Assembly (NCBI GenBank): GCA_014898425.1
Contig: RCSZ01000001.1
Span: forward strand, 3,472,001 to 3,536,000
Length of the DNA: 64,000 bases
From: Botryotinia globosa
Taxonomy: Eukaryota > Ascomycota > Leotiomycetes > Helotiales > Sclerotiniaceae
Direction: 5' to 3'
Position numbers and translations under genes: made by a program. This document shows positions 49,108-59,847 of this stretch, in pieces (the first letter of the stretch is position 1; the number at the start of each line of letters is the position of its first letter). The notes under the pieces were generated by a model. The model did no database searches. It saw only the letters and a list, made by a program, of their open reading frames with translations, and was not told the DNA's origin.

Positions 49108-51230
49108 GGTTTAAAAGCTTTTCGAAGATGATGAATGCGCAATTATAAATGTACAGTCACTGTGTACAGACAATAGCTGATCATTTAAATTATACCAAAA
49201 AATAGCGATTTGCTATATTTTATATAATAATTTATTAATATTATTAATATTGTCTTTCTATTAAAACTTTTAGAAAGTATTATTTATATAATAATAATAA
49301 TAATAATAATAATTGATATTTTCATTTAATTTTTAGATTTTAAAATTAATTGAATAATTAGATTTCTATTATTAAAATAATATTTTATAAAAAAAAATTA
49401 AAATTTATTCATTTTATTAGTAAATTATAAAATTTCTAAATCATTATATTTCAAAGCCATATAATATAATATTTAAAAAATCCTAAAATTAATTGATTTA
49501 ATTTTTTTTTTTGGAAATTTTCATTAAAGTTTAATAGAATTATTTAAATATATATTAATACTTCAGATTAAATTTTATTAAAATTCAGTTGTTTTAAGGA
49601 TGAGTTTTGATGTGATTTAGATAATCGGTCATTATCTGTGCTCTAGTACTGTAGCATCGTTGGAGATATTTTCGGGCTTGGGGACATTCCATCCTGTAAT
49701 AGTGAAGACATAATCGCCCATCTGATACTCTGCTGCGTTGGGTGAGCTCATCATCTATAGAATATCAGCACTGATTATGGACATAAATCGATACTAGCGA
49801 TTTGTAATGTGTACTCACCTTAAATGAGGAATATGCTGTCGAGACTTTTGATGATTTTCGGTCTTGGAGTAGATCAAGGATGATTTGAAAGTATTCTGAA
49901 ATCATAAGGACGATTTCGAAGTCCTGGGGAAGATAGACGTAGTTCGAATATTGTATTGATTGAACCTGAGCAATAATAAGGGCAGTTTCGAAGTATTTGA
50001 GAAGATGGATGTAGTTTGAAAGTAACTTGAGATGGAAACGTATCTGATATTGATGTTGTTTATTTTGAAGTCTTGGGGAAGAAAGATGTATCTTAAATAT
50101 TACATAGACTAAACCTGAGGTTGAAGTATACCAGGCATCAAGGTTGTTCACCTACCTAGGTATTTTAAAGGTGAAGAGAGCAGGTGAATCGAATATTTCT
50201 TCCATCGGCACGTGAACTGAAAGGGAAAGAGGAGGTATGTTTACGAAAGCGGAGAAGATAAAAGCTGGACTCATATTTGGTAGTGCATGAGCCACAGTAA
50301 TTCACTGAATTTGGTCGAAGCTGACTTGATTCTCCTCTTCTATACCATCCCCTCATTTTCACACTCTCTGACCATTTTCCATCATAGAATTACTTCCCCT
50401 CACTCAGCTTGCAATTTCACCATTGTGCTATTCTTTTGAAGTATTGAGACGCACTAAGACCCCAGGTATAGCCATGCAGAGGAGTTCATCCAGAATCCTA
50501 GACCTAGCATTGCTCTGTTAGGAAGCGGTGATAAGGAAGGGGTATACAATATACGCGAGACCAGCTACCGACAATGATCTCTTAACAGAACACTCCATCG
50601 GTGCTACCGATATTAACGCATTACAGAATTACGCTGCAGAGCCTGGAGACCCTGCGAAGTTTCTAGATAATCTCGATAGATGGTGATTCAGGGGATTAAG
50701 GATATTTAGAATAGTTAATGATATCAGTAATATCAATGAGGACAATCATATCCTTTGGGATAATCATATCATATAGAATAGGTAATTATATCAAATAGAC
50801 CAATCATATTAAGTAGGACAATTAAATCAAATGGAACAATTATCTCAGCCGAAATAATCATGTCAATTGGAACAATCATATCAAGTAGAACTATCATACC
50901 AAGTAGAACAATCATGTCAGCCGAAACAATCACGTCAACTGGAACAATCATCGGGCTTTGAAAAGGATAGGGGAGGCGGGAGGCCATGATGGGTTTTCCT
51001 TTTGTATCTACACTTCTACTCCCACGCCCACTTTCTAGTATGAGAGCGCTAAATCAACGCGAGTGTCGGCTTGAACACAGTATGAAGAATGCACTATGAC
51101 TTAACCGATTTAATTAACCGAGTGTGTAGCGTCGGGTTGAAAAATTCATAGTCTTCATAGTTGATTTGGTTGTGATCGAGACTATTCGGAAACTTCAAGC
51201 TTTTCAATATATACTAGAAATATCACCTAT
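49108..51230. other. Intergenic region with AT-rich patch and two degenerate minisatellites
   Basis: AT-rich, RIP-like sequence at 49190-49610. At about 49850-50120 three diverged copies share TTCGAAGTNNTGGGGAAGAT and AACCTGAG. At 50735-50955 there is an ~18-21-bp minisatellite. A palindrome TACCTAGGTA lies at 50153-50162. Open frames here (128 and 72 codons, minus) follow the repeats and are not credible genes. Confidence 0.5.
50735..50955. repeat. ~18-21-bp degenerate minisatellite (AACAATCATRTCAARTRG)n
   Basis: About eleven copies, each with AATCAT and TCA(A/G) landmarks. Read on the minus strand it stays open and repeats DMIV(L/P)-type residues, a consequence of the unit length rather than evidence for a protein. 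Confidence 0.8.
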
Positions 51231-53837
51231 TCAAATGATAACTATCTGCTCGAATCCATCTTCTCTTTTCTTAAACCCATTTGCTAACGCCTGTCCGTGA
51301 CCATCAATGTCTCGTGTAAACGGATATGACCCCAGCTCCATAAGCAATTTATTTTGTCGATAACTACTCGTAACGCTCCCGAAATTTCCACTTCCGACCC
51401 TTCTGTATACTTTCTCACCCGGCTTGACGAATTTCCCATCATCGCCGATTTGATCTGAAGCATCCACCTCAACGAGGAAGATGCATTGACATGACACAGT
51501 GCTATCGAATGATATTAGCAGCGGCATCCATACCAAGCTTCTGATGCCCGTATTCCAACTAATAATCTCATATGCCTCTACCGTATCTCCGGTAAACCAT
51601 ACACCTTGTCCCGTGGCTTCGTCAATAAGCTGAACACTTTTTTCCCAAGCATTCCAACTCGGTGCTCTTTTGTAAGCTGCCTTGACACGATTTAAACGTC
51701 CACGTAATCTCATCCATCCCGCTTTCACAAAACCAAAGAGATACTCTGTTTCAAGTGCCACATCTGCGACTATTGCATTGGCTAGTGCGAATTGTTTAAG
51801 ACCAGGGGTTTCTTCATATTTTGGACTGACGCCGGATGCAGTGATGGTATAATTATGTATTGGTGCTTCGACACTGGCCCAACTCCAACTTGGAGCTACG
51901 TACTCTGGGTCTCCAACTCGCTTTCTTGGCGGTGTGGTTCGTCCATCTACGTTGACCCAAGTCAGTTGATGCACAACGTTGAAATCATATAGTCCCGCGA
52001 GATATTTCTGTGGCATCATTGCGCCCAGTTCTTGAGCGATGGATGAAATGGCAATGAGTTTATCAATGCTTTTTGTCAATTTGCAACGTGTGTATGCTGC
52101 TACGGTGGATTGCCAGGTTCTTTCGAAATCTTTTAGTACCCGCAATAGGTGCTCTTCAGAAGGGGGGTTCAATGTAGCCGTTTCCCGTACAAAGTGTAAC
52201 GTTCTTCGTAAACTCGACCCTTCAACACCAGACCATTCGGGTTGTTCTCCACCAGAGTGTTCATCACAGGCCCAATAAACACTGTTCTTTGAAAAAGCGA
52301 GAGTTCGTCGAGCAAGATTGCGCTCTTGATATACCCATGCTCGTGTGTATAAAGGTGCATTCGAGACAGTATTGCCTGGTATATCAGAAGTGAAGTTCCA
52401 CAAAAGCCTTGCTACGCCACTAAGTAATAAGCAGCCGTCGTTATCGGCGTTCTGTTGTCCAAGATCATGGCCAAGGATAGATGCAAAAGAAGTTCGAAAT
52501 CCAAACTCAGCTCGTGGATCTCGATATTCATTGATAAAACCTTCATAGTCAGATGAGGCGGACAGAGCTGCAATATTTAACCATGCAAACTTGTACACAT
52601 CTCTCATCATAGCGCTCTGCTCTTGCCAATCTTCAAGGCTGTCCTGAATAATACATAAGCTATCAATCCAGATGTACTGAAATCCCAGCGCTACACAGAC
52701 AATTATTGCATGCCTGAAGGTGAGTGGAAGATCATCGAGTGGCACGTCAACTCGCCAAAGGGCAAGATTTGATTCAGTGAGCACCTCTCCAGCACGACCA
52801 CCAAGCGGAGCAAAAGGGTCCGGCGATGGACCCCAAGAATGAGAGAGTGAGGCGTATTCTAACCCCATCCATCCAGGAAGAAAGTCAGCAGGATCAGATC
52901 TGACGACCAAACGCGCACTGATATCACAATATCCAGGCTCAGAGTCGTCTCGAGTAATTTTAAGTAGGCGATCTGGAAACCAATATGTCTCCGGCTCATA
53001 TTGATCATCACCACCCTTTCTGAATATCCTGCGACACTTTGTATGGGAGTTTGCGCAAGTACTCAACCATGACTTTACCCCGCCCATTGTTCTACCGCTA
53101 AGTGTTGAACAGATAGCAGCGTATTCAGGTTGAATAATACCAGTATTTTGCACTGTGGGATCCTGGAAATCCAGTGGTACAACAACAGGGTAATCATGGG
53201 ACGTTTCCTCGGAGGCCGGTATATGTACAGTATCATTCTCCGCACTGGGGTAGATCTTAAAACCACCTGATCATACGTTAAATCATTATATTGCCAAGAA
53301 CTTTCATAGATTTCGTTGTAGATACATACCAATTCCCCATGAAAGCCCGCTCTTGTGTTTTGTGGAAACAAGTACACTAAGACATCTATTCGGAATATCT
53401 ATGCTTCCCGCCCAAGTTAAACTCCAGTCCTCATAAGGTGCATCTCGCAAGGAACTTTCAAATGATGCATGTGCTTGCATTGCATCAAAAAGAATCCTGA
53501 TCTTTGCACATATAACGCAATTCTCATCTAATGGATCCTCCTCGGGATAATCCTTAAGATTTATCCATAGACTTGTGTATGTCGGTCGAAAATCGCGTAC
53601 TCGCATACATGGAGAGTGCACAATCTGAAGTTTATCATGCTTTGTTCCATCTCCATATAATTCTATCATATGGGACAGTAGGGTAAGACATCGTGCACAT
53701 ATTGATCGAGTTCCGTTCCCCGCCGGATGAGGCGGAGGGAAAGACAAAGTTGGATATAAATCCTTAGGAGATTCCACAGGCGTTGCTTCTTTGATTGACA
53801 GCTTTTCTAGCGTAGAATTCAACAGCCGAGATAACAT
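51231..53837 (-). CDS. HET (heterokaryon incompatibility) domain protein, 847 aa
   Basis: Exons 53837-53330 and 53266-51231 (2544 nt, in frame). The HET domain begins about residue 307 with YASLSHSWGP and continues with LPLTFRHAI, IWIDSLCIIQDS (368-379) and MMRDVYKFAWLNIAAL. Further on come TRAWVYQERNLARRTLAF and APSWSWASVEAP, the usual ending blocks of this family. The N-terminal ~200 residues carry Cys pairs (CARCLTLL, CVICAKI) that may bind zinc. HET proteins act in non-self recognition at hyphal fusion and some trigger cell death; the partner of this one cannot be told from sequence. It is cytosolic by lack of a signal or membrane segment. The neighbourhood is repeat-rich, as is common for this fast-evolving family. 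Confidence 0.93.
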
Positions 53838-54482
53838 GTTCAAGAGAAATACTTACATTGTTGTGCTGGAATTGTAGCAGTATTGTCCTTATTAGCATTG
53901 CAGCATTTCAGCTCCGCTTGGCGCCCAGCTCCTTCGATCAGGCAGACCACTACATTGTATGGTAACAAAGTGATAAACGGAGATGCATTACACGGGCCAT
54001 CATAAACTCTTTACATTCCATTGCAATTGTGCTTATTGGAAAGTCCTAGGTCAGAGAGACGAAGGCATATACTAAGCTAGATTAGGTATAGCCACATTTC
54101 TCCAAGCAACTGCCGAGGTTGTCTCCTCTTGTCAACGTCAATATCCCGATTCCTCCTCACTGCTCCCATGTACTTCCATAGTTGGAATTCACTTACATTC
54201 TATCCGACTATATATCGTCAAAAATCAACCATTAGATCTTCATTTATGTGTCAGAATCGATTCTTCCCCGAGACGACTTCGATCCCGTCTCTCATTTCTC
54301 CAAGGTCAATTTCATTTCTCTCCAACTTTTCGGTTCAATATCTAGTTCATTCAACTCACATTCGGGACTCACATTCAAATATTCAAAATTAATTAGGTAC
54401 AATATCTATCTATTAAGGGAAAAACAAAACAAATCCTATCTCTCACAGTCAAAAGAGGTCCGATGTGATTGGTCCAGCGAAC
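53838..54482. other. Intergenic region upstream of the HET gene; no gene seen
   Basis: A 5' splice-like GTAAGT sits at about 53848-53853, just before the chosen ATG, so a short upstream exon is possible. Otherwise no coding signal. Confidence 0.45.
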
Positions 54483-54995
54483 CTAATCATACCCTCTTCT
54501 CAACATGTCGAGTCTGGGCCAGACCGGTGATTCCTCTGCGTCCAAGTCTGGATCGCCAAAGAATCCCTGCACGTCAAATGTGTCGTCGTCGTCATACTGA
54601 ATTTGTCCTGCCATCAAACCTTCCATGACTGTCTCATGATCTTGATCATCTTCGTCTGAGAGTGCTGAAACCTCTGAGACATCGGACATGTTCCCATCAT
54701 CTGAGTCACGTTCATCTTCTGAAACGTCGTCAACTGCAACAGTCTCGCTGTCCTTTTCCGTCTTCTGCTCATCCTCGCTTGAGTCCGAGACTTCGAAGAC
54801 AGAGACCGGCTCTTCGCAATCGATGCATGGAGATTCAGCTATGATCTCGTTGTTGAGTTTTCTGTAGTTTCTACAAAAGAAAGCGTTTCGGCGGACCGGG
54901 TAGCAATTGGCTTCACAGTGGAAAGCCTCGTAGCTAGTCTTCTGCTTGCTGTCGCAAGTGGGGCAAACCTCAATGGTGCAGATCCAGTTACACAT
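54483..54995 (-). CDS. Small acidic Cys-containing protein, 170 aa, unknown function
   Basis: Single uninterrupted frame from ATG at 54995 to TGA at 54483. The first ~60 residues hold many Cys (MCNWICTIEVCPTC, FHCEANC, FFCRNY, CIDCEE), which could bind metal. Residues 65-150 are highly acidic and Ser-rich (SDSSEDEQ, DVSEDERDSDDGN, YDDDD). The CTIEVCPTC opening resembles other small fungal proteins with a conserved Cys-rich start, including its divergent neighbour at 55594. I do not recognise a named family. The skewed but ordered composition makes it a likely real gene. Confidence 0.7.
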   Translation of the reverse strand: MCNWICTIEVCPTCDSKQKTSYEAFHCEANCYPVRRNAFFCRNYRKLNNEIIAESPCIDCEEPVSVFEVSDSSEDEQKTEKDSETVAVDDVSEDERDSDDGNMSDVSEVSALSDEDDQDHETVMEGLMAGQIQYDDDDTFDVQGFFGDPDLDAEESPVWPRLDMLRRGYD

Positions 54996-55593
54996 GATGT
55001 GGTTGGTAAGTTGATCTGGTTTTTTCTTGGCTGGTTTGAGTTGTTGTTGTAGGGTTTGGAGTGTTAATCAATGGAGTGATGATTCGATGAGAATTTAGAA
55101 GTATAGAATCAGCCAGATTTATACTTCATGGGAGAGGGTTGTTCTGATCCCATTCTGTTTCTGTCCTTCACCTATCTATTTGCTTCGGATAAGAACGAAG
55201 ATTTAACACAAGGTACTCCCACACCTTAGCACCCAATTCCCAGTTCAAACTATAAATAAAGCGGTTGTTCTTAACAATGAAACAACATAAAGAAATTTTC
55301 TAGGCCTTTGAGCAATATTTCAATGTCTAAGAACATTACCAAACGTTGTTTGTCTTCTTTGTTGTTCCAAACCTGGCTTTCATAATCTGTTTCCTTTGTT
55401 ATGTTCCAGTACAAAAGCTTTGCAGCAAACAACGACATTGTTCACATCTTGGTCAAAAGTTATTGAGATTCACTAAATACAGACAGGAAACCGCAAATAC
55501 CATCAAAAGTCAGTCATCGCCATATCAAATATACATACCCAAATTATCTTTCCGAATCTCATTATACTTAGCACAATAGCCGCAACCAAAATC
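54996..55593. promoter_or_regulatory. Divergent promoter region between two small Cys-rich genes
   Basis: 598 bases between two start codons that face away from each other. No motif recognised. Confidence 0.35.
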
Positions 55594-55959
55594 ATGTGTA
55601 CCATCACCCACACCCACCATGATTGTTCCCACATTACCAAATACACTCATAGCTGTTCTCTCCAGTTGAGAAACAAATCCCACCAAACCAGATCTTCATG
55701 CCCAAAAGCCTCCGGGAAATCAAGACTATGGAGTTTAAACAAATGTGCAAGATGCACAAGGGTAGCGACGGCGAAGGGAGCGAAAGTCATGAAAATCAAG
55801 GAAACCAAATGGAGCAAGATTTATCGAGAACCCAAAGGGGGGTGGAAGGTAGTTGATTGGTCGGGGGAAAGAAATATGGGTAGGTATGTAGAGGATACGG
55901 ATTGTACTCCTAGTCCGACGACGAGGAGCTCTTGGTTGTCGGATATTTGGAGGTATTGA
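55594..55959 (+). CDS. Small Cys/His-rich basic protein, 121 aa, unknown function
   Basis: Single frame from ATG to TGA. The N-terminus is MCTITHTHHDCSHITKYTHS, dense in Cys and His, followed by CPKASGK, CARCTRVATAKGAK and a Trp/Lys-rich middle (KWSKIYREPKGGWKVVDW). The CT-I start and paired Cys suggest metal binding. It is divergent from the acidic Cys protein at 54483-54995, and the two open with a similar C-T-I block; they might act together. No named family recognised. Confidence 0.6.
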   Translation: MCTITHTHHDCSHITKYTHSCSLQLRNKSHQTRSSCPKASGKSRLWSLNKCARCTRVATAKGAKVMKIKETKWSKIYREPKGGWKVVDWSGERNMGRYVEDTDCTPSPTTRSSWLSDIWRY

Positions 55960-55983
55960 GTTGAGTTCAATGAAGACATTAAC

Positions 55984-56170
55984 ATGAATTCAGATATTCA
56001 AACAAATTTAAACATTCAGGTTAGTTCAGACATTACACTAAAAGTTCAGATGATCAACCAAATTGAAACATCAAACATACTAAATTCAGAGATTAAAATA
56101 GACTCGGATATCCAACTGACTTCAGATATAAAAATAAATTCACCAAATTCAAACATTAAAATCCTGCAAC
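55984..56170. repeat. Degenerate AT-rich minisatellite (TTCAGAYATT-type units)
   Basis: Units like AATTCAGATATTAAAA recur irregularly. On the plus strand the frame stays open and reads repeated S-D-I or S-E-I. Similar in style to the minisatellite at 50735-50955. Confidence 0.65.
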
Positions 56171-56997
56171 ACTCATCCGTAATGTTTCCTTCCAGTGTAC
56201 ATATACACTTCCCATCTCCAATATCAGTACTCATGAAATAAGTATGAATACCACTCAGTATCCCCCGAATCGGCTCGAACATAATACAACGAATATAATA
56301 CAACGAACTTCAAATTCTCCGCCGTGTAGTTTCTCTCACCCTGACCACTCTCAATCCCAACATTCCCTCCCCTCGACATCATCATCCAAACCATCCTCCC
56401 CTCCCCTCCCCAATGCCAAACCAATAACTAAAACACCACATTCAAAATTCGCCGTACATACACCTCCTACCTACACCTATCTATTTGTTATCTCAACACT
56501 GTAATGATTCGAGACCATTCTCTACCAGGAGTCTTCCTTACTTGTCTATCTGTTATGAAGAAGGAAAAACAAAGCAAATAATTGATTCACTACGAGTATC
56601 AGAAGTCGAGTGAGTTATCATATCCAAAGATAAATTTCGGAATCATCTCTGAACACTACATACATACAATACAGCCATAATTTTAGTCTCACCGTCTTGA
56701 ATTTGCCAGCAATCAGATCATTCTGCCCGAAGAAATTAATCCTCATTTTCAAAAGCGGTGAGACGAAAATCAGGACACACCTCGCAGAGTATAATAACAA
56801 TCTGCCCCAATATGATTGGTGACCCATATTTAGGTGGAGCATCATCGTATACCACGAACAGCCAGCCACTCACAACCGTTAGATTCATTACAACCCCACA
56901 TATCCATCCAATCCCAGATCATCCCCACCTTCCTCTCTCCCCCTCCAAAAAATTTCCTCCCGAAAGCCTCACCCAAAAAAGAGAAGCAAAAGTAAAA
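56171..56997. other. Intergenic; no gene seen
   Basis: C/T-rich and AT-rich stretches without a convincing coding frame, leading up to the tRNA 3' end. An A run (56975-56980 on plus) lies about 18 bases beyond the tRNA end on its transcribed strand. It reads as T on the minus strand and may be the Pol III terminator. Confidence 0.4.
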
Positions 56998-57108
56998 TGA
57001 ACCCGCCCGGGGTCGAACCGGGGACCTAATCCGATATTATTCTATTCAAACTTTGGATTTCTGAATTACAATGTAAAGGATGCGATATAACCACTAATCC
57101 ACGGGTCC
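56998..57108 (-). tRNA. tRNA-Val (anticodon UAC) with 38-nt intron
   Basis: The transcript starts GGACCCG and ends CGGGTTC plus A, a 7-bp acceptor stem with one G-U pair. D arm: TGGATTAGTGGTTATATC, with a perfect A-box. T arm: CCCGG-TTCGACC-CCGGG, with the B-box GGTTCGACCCC. Anticodon stem CATCC/GGATT, the closing C-T mismatched. The loop TTTACA...C gives anticodon TAC (Val). The intron, 57071-57034, sits after position 37, the standard place for nuclear tRNA introns. Confidence 0.85.
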
Positions 57109-57841
57109 TATTAGATTTGTTGTTAGCGATATTTAGAAATGGAAAATATATCATTGTGTTGGCAGACAAATGTATGTCTGTGCGTCGAATGAGGACCTCG
57201 AATTTCAGAAAAATCATTCTTACCATCTGATCAAAACTTTGAGAACGATAAAAAGTTCTGTAAATCATATGATGAATTATTATTAAAATAGCAAATAGCT
57301 AGGTATCAGTTTATGTACAAAGAAACAAAGCGATAATAGTATCCTAAAATAGATCCATCCAATCCTTTGAACTCCTAACTCCATCCATACTGTGCAATGA
57401 ACGCAGCAAGTGCAATGAATAGCAGATCAAAAAAACAAAACATAAAAACATGCCGGTCATATAATCTGATACTGAAGGACCGACTGTCGTGTTCGAATCG
57501 TAAAATTGAAACTTATTATCAGATAGTCCTCATAGTCCTAGGTAGTTCGTTCGAGTCTGGTATGCCGCTTAGTTTGAACATCGCGCTCCCGACTAGATAT
57601 CATCCCAAACTTAATTCAGTCATCTAGACCATCTTCAAGATATCACAGAAGTCTTATCCTTCCTTCATATTATATTCCTCCATATAATTTTCCAGCTATT
57701 GATTTACATAGCTATCAATATCTACTCTATGAAAGAAAGAGATGTGCCCGAAGGGTACCCAGTGCTGTGCCAACACGTCTGGGGATATCATTATCAGCTC
57801 CGTTTCGATATATTTTGCTATTAACAGTCAGCAAGGAATCC
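57109..57841. other. Intergenic region between tRNA and F-box gene
   Basis: AT-rich; no coding frame longer than about 80 codons and no repeat of note. Confidence 0.45.
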
Positions 57842-59847
57842 CTATACAATTGCTGGAGAAAGGAAACAAATACGATTTTTATATCCTTGATTGGCAATTT
57901 GACCGCGACTCCTCACGATTCTTGCACCATGCCAATCGTTCTCCCCATAACGAACTAGTCCCTTGTCGCTAATATCATCAGCGACCCATGTAATTTCCCC
58001 TCGAGGTATATTCGGATCTCCAGTCAATTTAATAGCGCATAGAGAACCTGTGGGAGTTCGTGCTTGTCTTTTTCTTGCTTCCCACGCTTCGTGCGATTCA
58101 CCTCTTAATTTCGATACATTTGGTTCGTCCTGTTTCTGAATTCCATCTCGTTGATCTAATAGTAGATATTCGCAACCATGACCTGAGTAGTCCCCGACCT
58201 AGAGTTGTGATTTGAATCAGCAGGTGAATTTGAGATCCTGATTTGGTCATGATCAGTTGAACCCAGGTTGTTTAATAATAGGCTGGTGTGGCGTCTCTCA
58301 GTTCTGCAAAGTTATAAATCTCTGAGAGTGGTCTAGCTTTTTCAAGCGGGGTTTGTTCTAATTGGATTCAGTGTCCTAGAGAAATCGAAAGTGCGAAAAA
58401 AGATCAGAAACCTTTGAGATACCCGGACTGTTGGAGACCCTGATCATTTCTTCGTTGATTGTACATGATGCAAGTCATATCGTGTAAATATCAAGATCCT
58501 TGAAAAGGTCATGAATGTACAGGAGGAATATAGAATCGAGAGGCTTTGTCAAAAAAGCAAAGTTTCCGTTGAAATTATCGATGAAAGCTCAGATTTAAGT
58601 GAATTGGGGAGCGAGCATAACATGAGAGCAAACTTACAAAGATACCTCTATAAGGCTTGTCCTCTGTCGGTGTATACAATTCAAAATCAAGAGTCGAATA
58701 TGTCTGAATTTGATCTCCTATTTGCACCAGACCATTCATTTCCATCCAGCCTCTAATTCGAAATGATTTCTCATTGATCTGAGAACGACTCTCGGGCCGA
58801 CCCCATGTAGCTGTACATGAATTATCGAAAATGGTAGGACGATCTGCTCGAAATTTTGCTGGAATCTTTGGCGGTGGCCATTTATTCGCTTGCGGCCTGT
58901 TGGGCTGATTACCTACTAACAATTTTGATAGCAAGAACCTAGAAGGGCATTCCCGACTAGAATTTCCGCGATCGACCACTTTTAGCGGTACCTCGCCCTT
59001 GATCCTGCGTTCGGCATGACCCATATCTGATAGGGACCGGTGCGAATAAGAATGGAGGTCTAGTTGCTGAGGACAAGTAGCTAAATGCGTTCTGGGATCA
59101 AAGCAATGAATCACGACTGACATATCATCCTTCCATGTACAAAATTGAGGTCTTGATCTTTGGGTTAGAAGTCTGTATAATCCGATAGAGCCATTCTCAG
59201 GGTTGTATTTAGAAATCATAAGCAGCCCGTAGTAATCAGAATCGCCAAACCATAGTTTGTTCTTGGTCAGGAACCAGTGAGGATCATGAGATTGGTAAAG
59301 TTTCTTAAAAGACTCGCATGGGAAAGGAGAATTAAGCTTGATACCGGGCACATTTTCTTGTACGAGGTGCCGCCAAAGTGAATCAGTTTCTGTGATATCA
59401 TACAGTATCTTGCACGATTTGCCCAGATTTATCAGATCGCATGGCGAAAGATAGGAAGAAACTTGGCGAAGTATCTCAACCGGAAGGCGGGCTAGCTTGA
59501 GCTGGATTTCAATTGGGGGTTTGATACCTAATGCAAGGATTGCTATCAGCTGTGATTCTTTCAGATGCATACAGTAATTGGGACTTATGCTTAAGTACAA
59601 GACATTGTCATTTCCATCAAGCGAAAAAATACAGCTCGAAAGCCAAGAACACCAAGCAAATACAATGCAACAAAGAAAGATACATACCCGGAAATGCCGC
59701 ATTTTTGGACTGAGATGATTCAGAGGATAGTGCTTCCTGGGAAGAGAAGAAATTGCTCATATCCGGACTTTCCACTGCCTCGACTAACTGCACAGTCGAT
59801 TCGATGCCGGGATCCAACCCACCATGCAAGTATTTTTCGTTCTCCAT
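57842..59847 (-). CDS. F-box protein, 468 aa
   Basis: Exons 59847-59688, 59527-58638 and 58198-57842 (1407 nt, in frame). The F-box starts about residue 64 (LARLPVEILRQVSSYLSPCDLINLGKSC, given here in two blocks: LARLPVEIL and YLSPCDLINLGKSC). After it comes the conserved body of a fungal F-box family: WFLTKNKLWFGD, GLYRL, then PYRGIF at the end of exon 2. This joins directly to VGDYSGHGCEYLLL and later IKLTGDPNIPRGE in exon 3, the family's usual C-terminal block. As an SCF substrate receptor it would recruit proteins for ubiquitination; the substrate is unknown. Oddity: the second intron is about 439 nt, long for this genome. Family confident, exon 3 join good because the two conserved blocks become contiguous. 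Confidence 0.85.

Noticed and set aside
49765..50151. 128-codon minus-strand frame
   Set aside because: It follows three diverged repeat units and has no domain; open by repeat structure.
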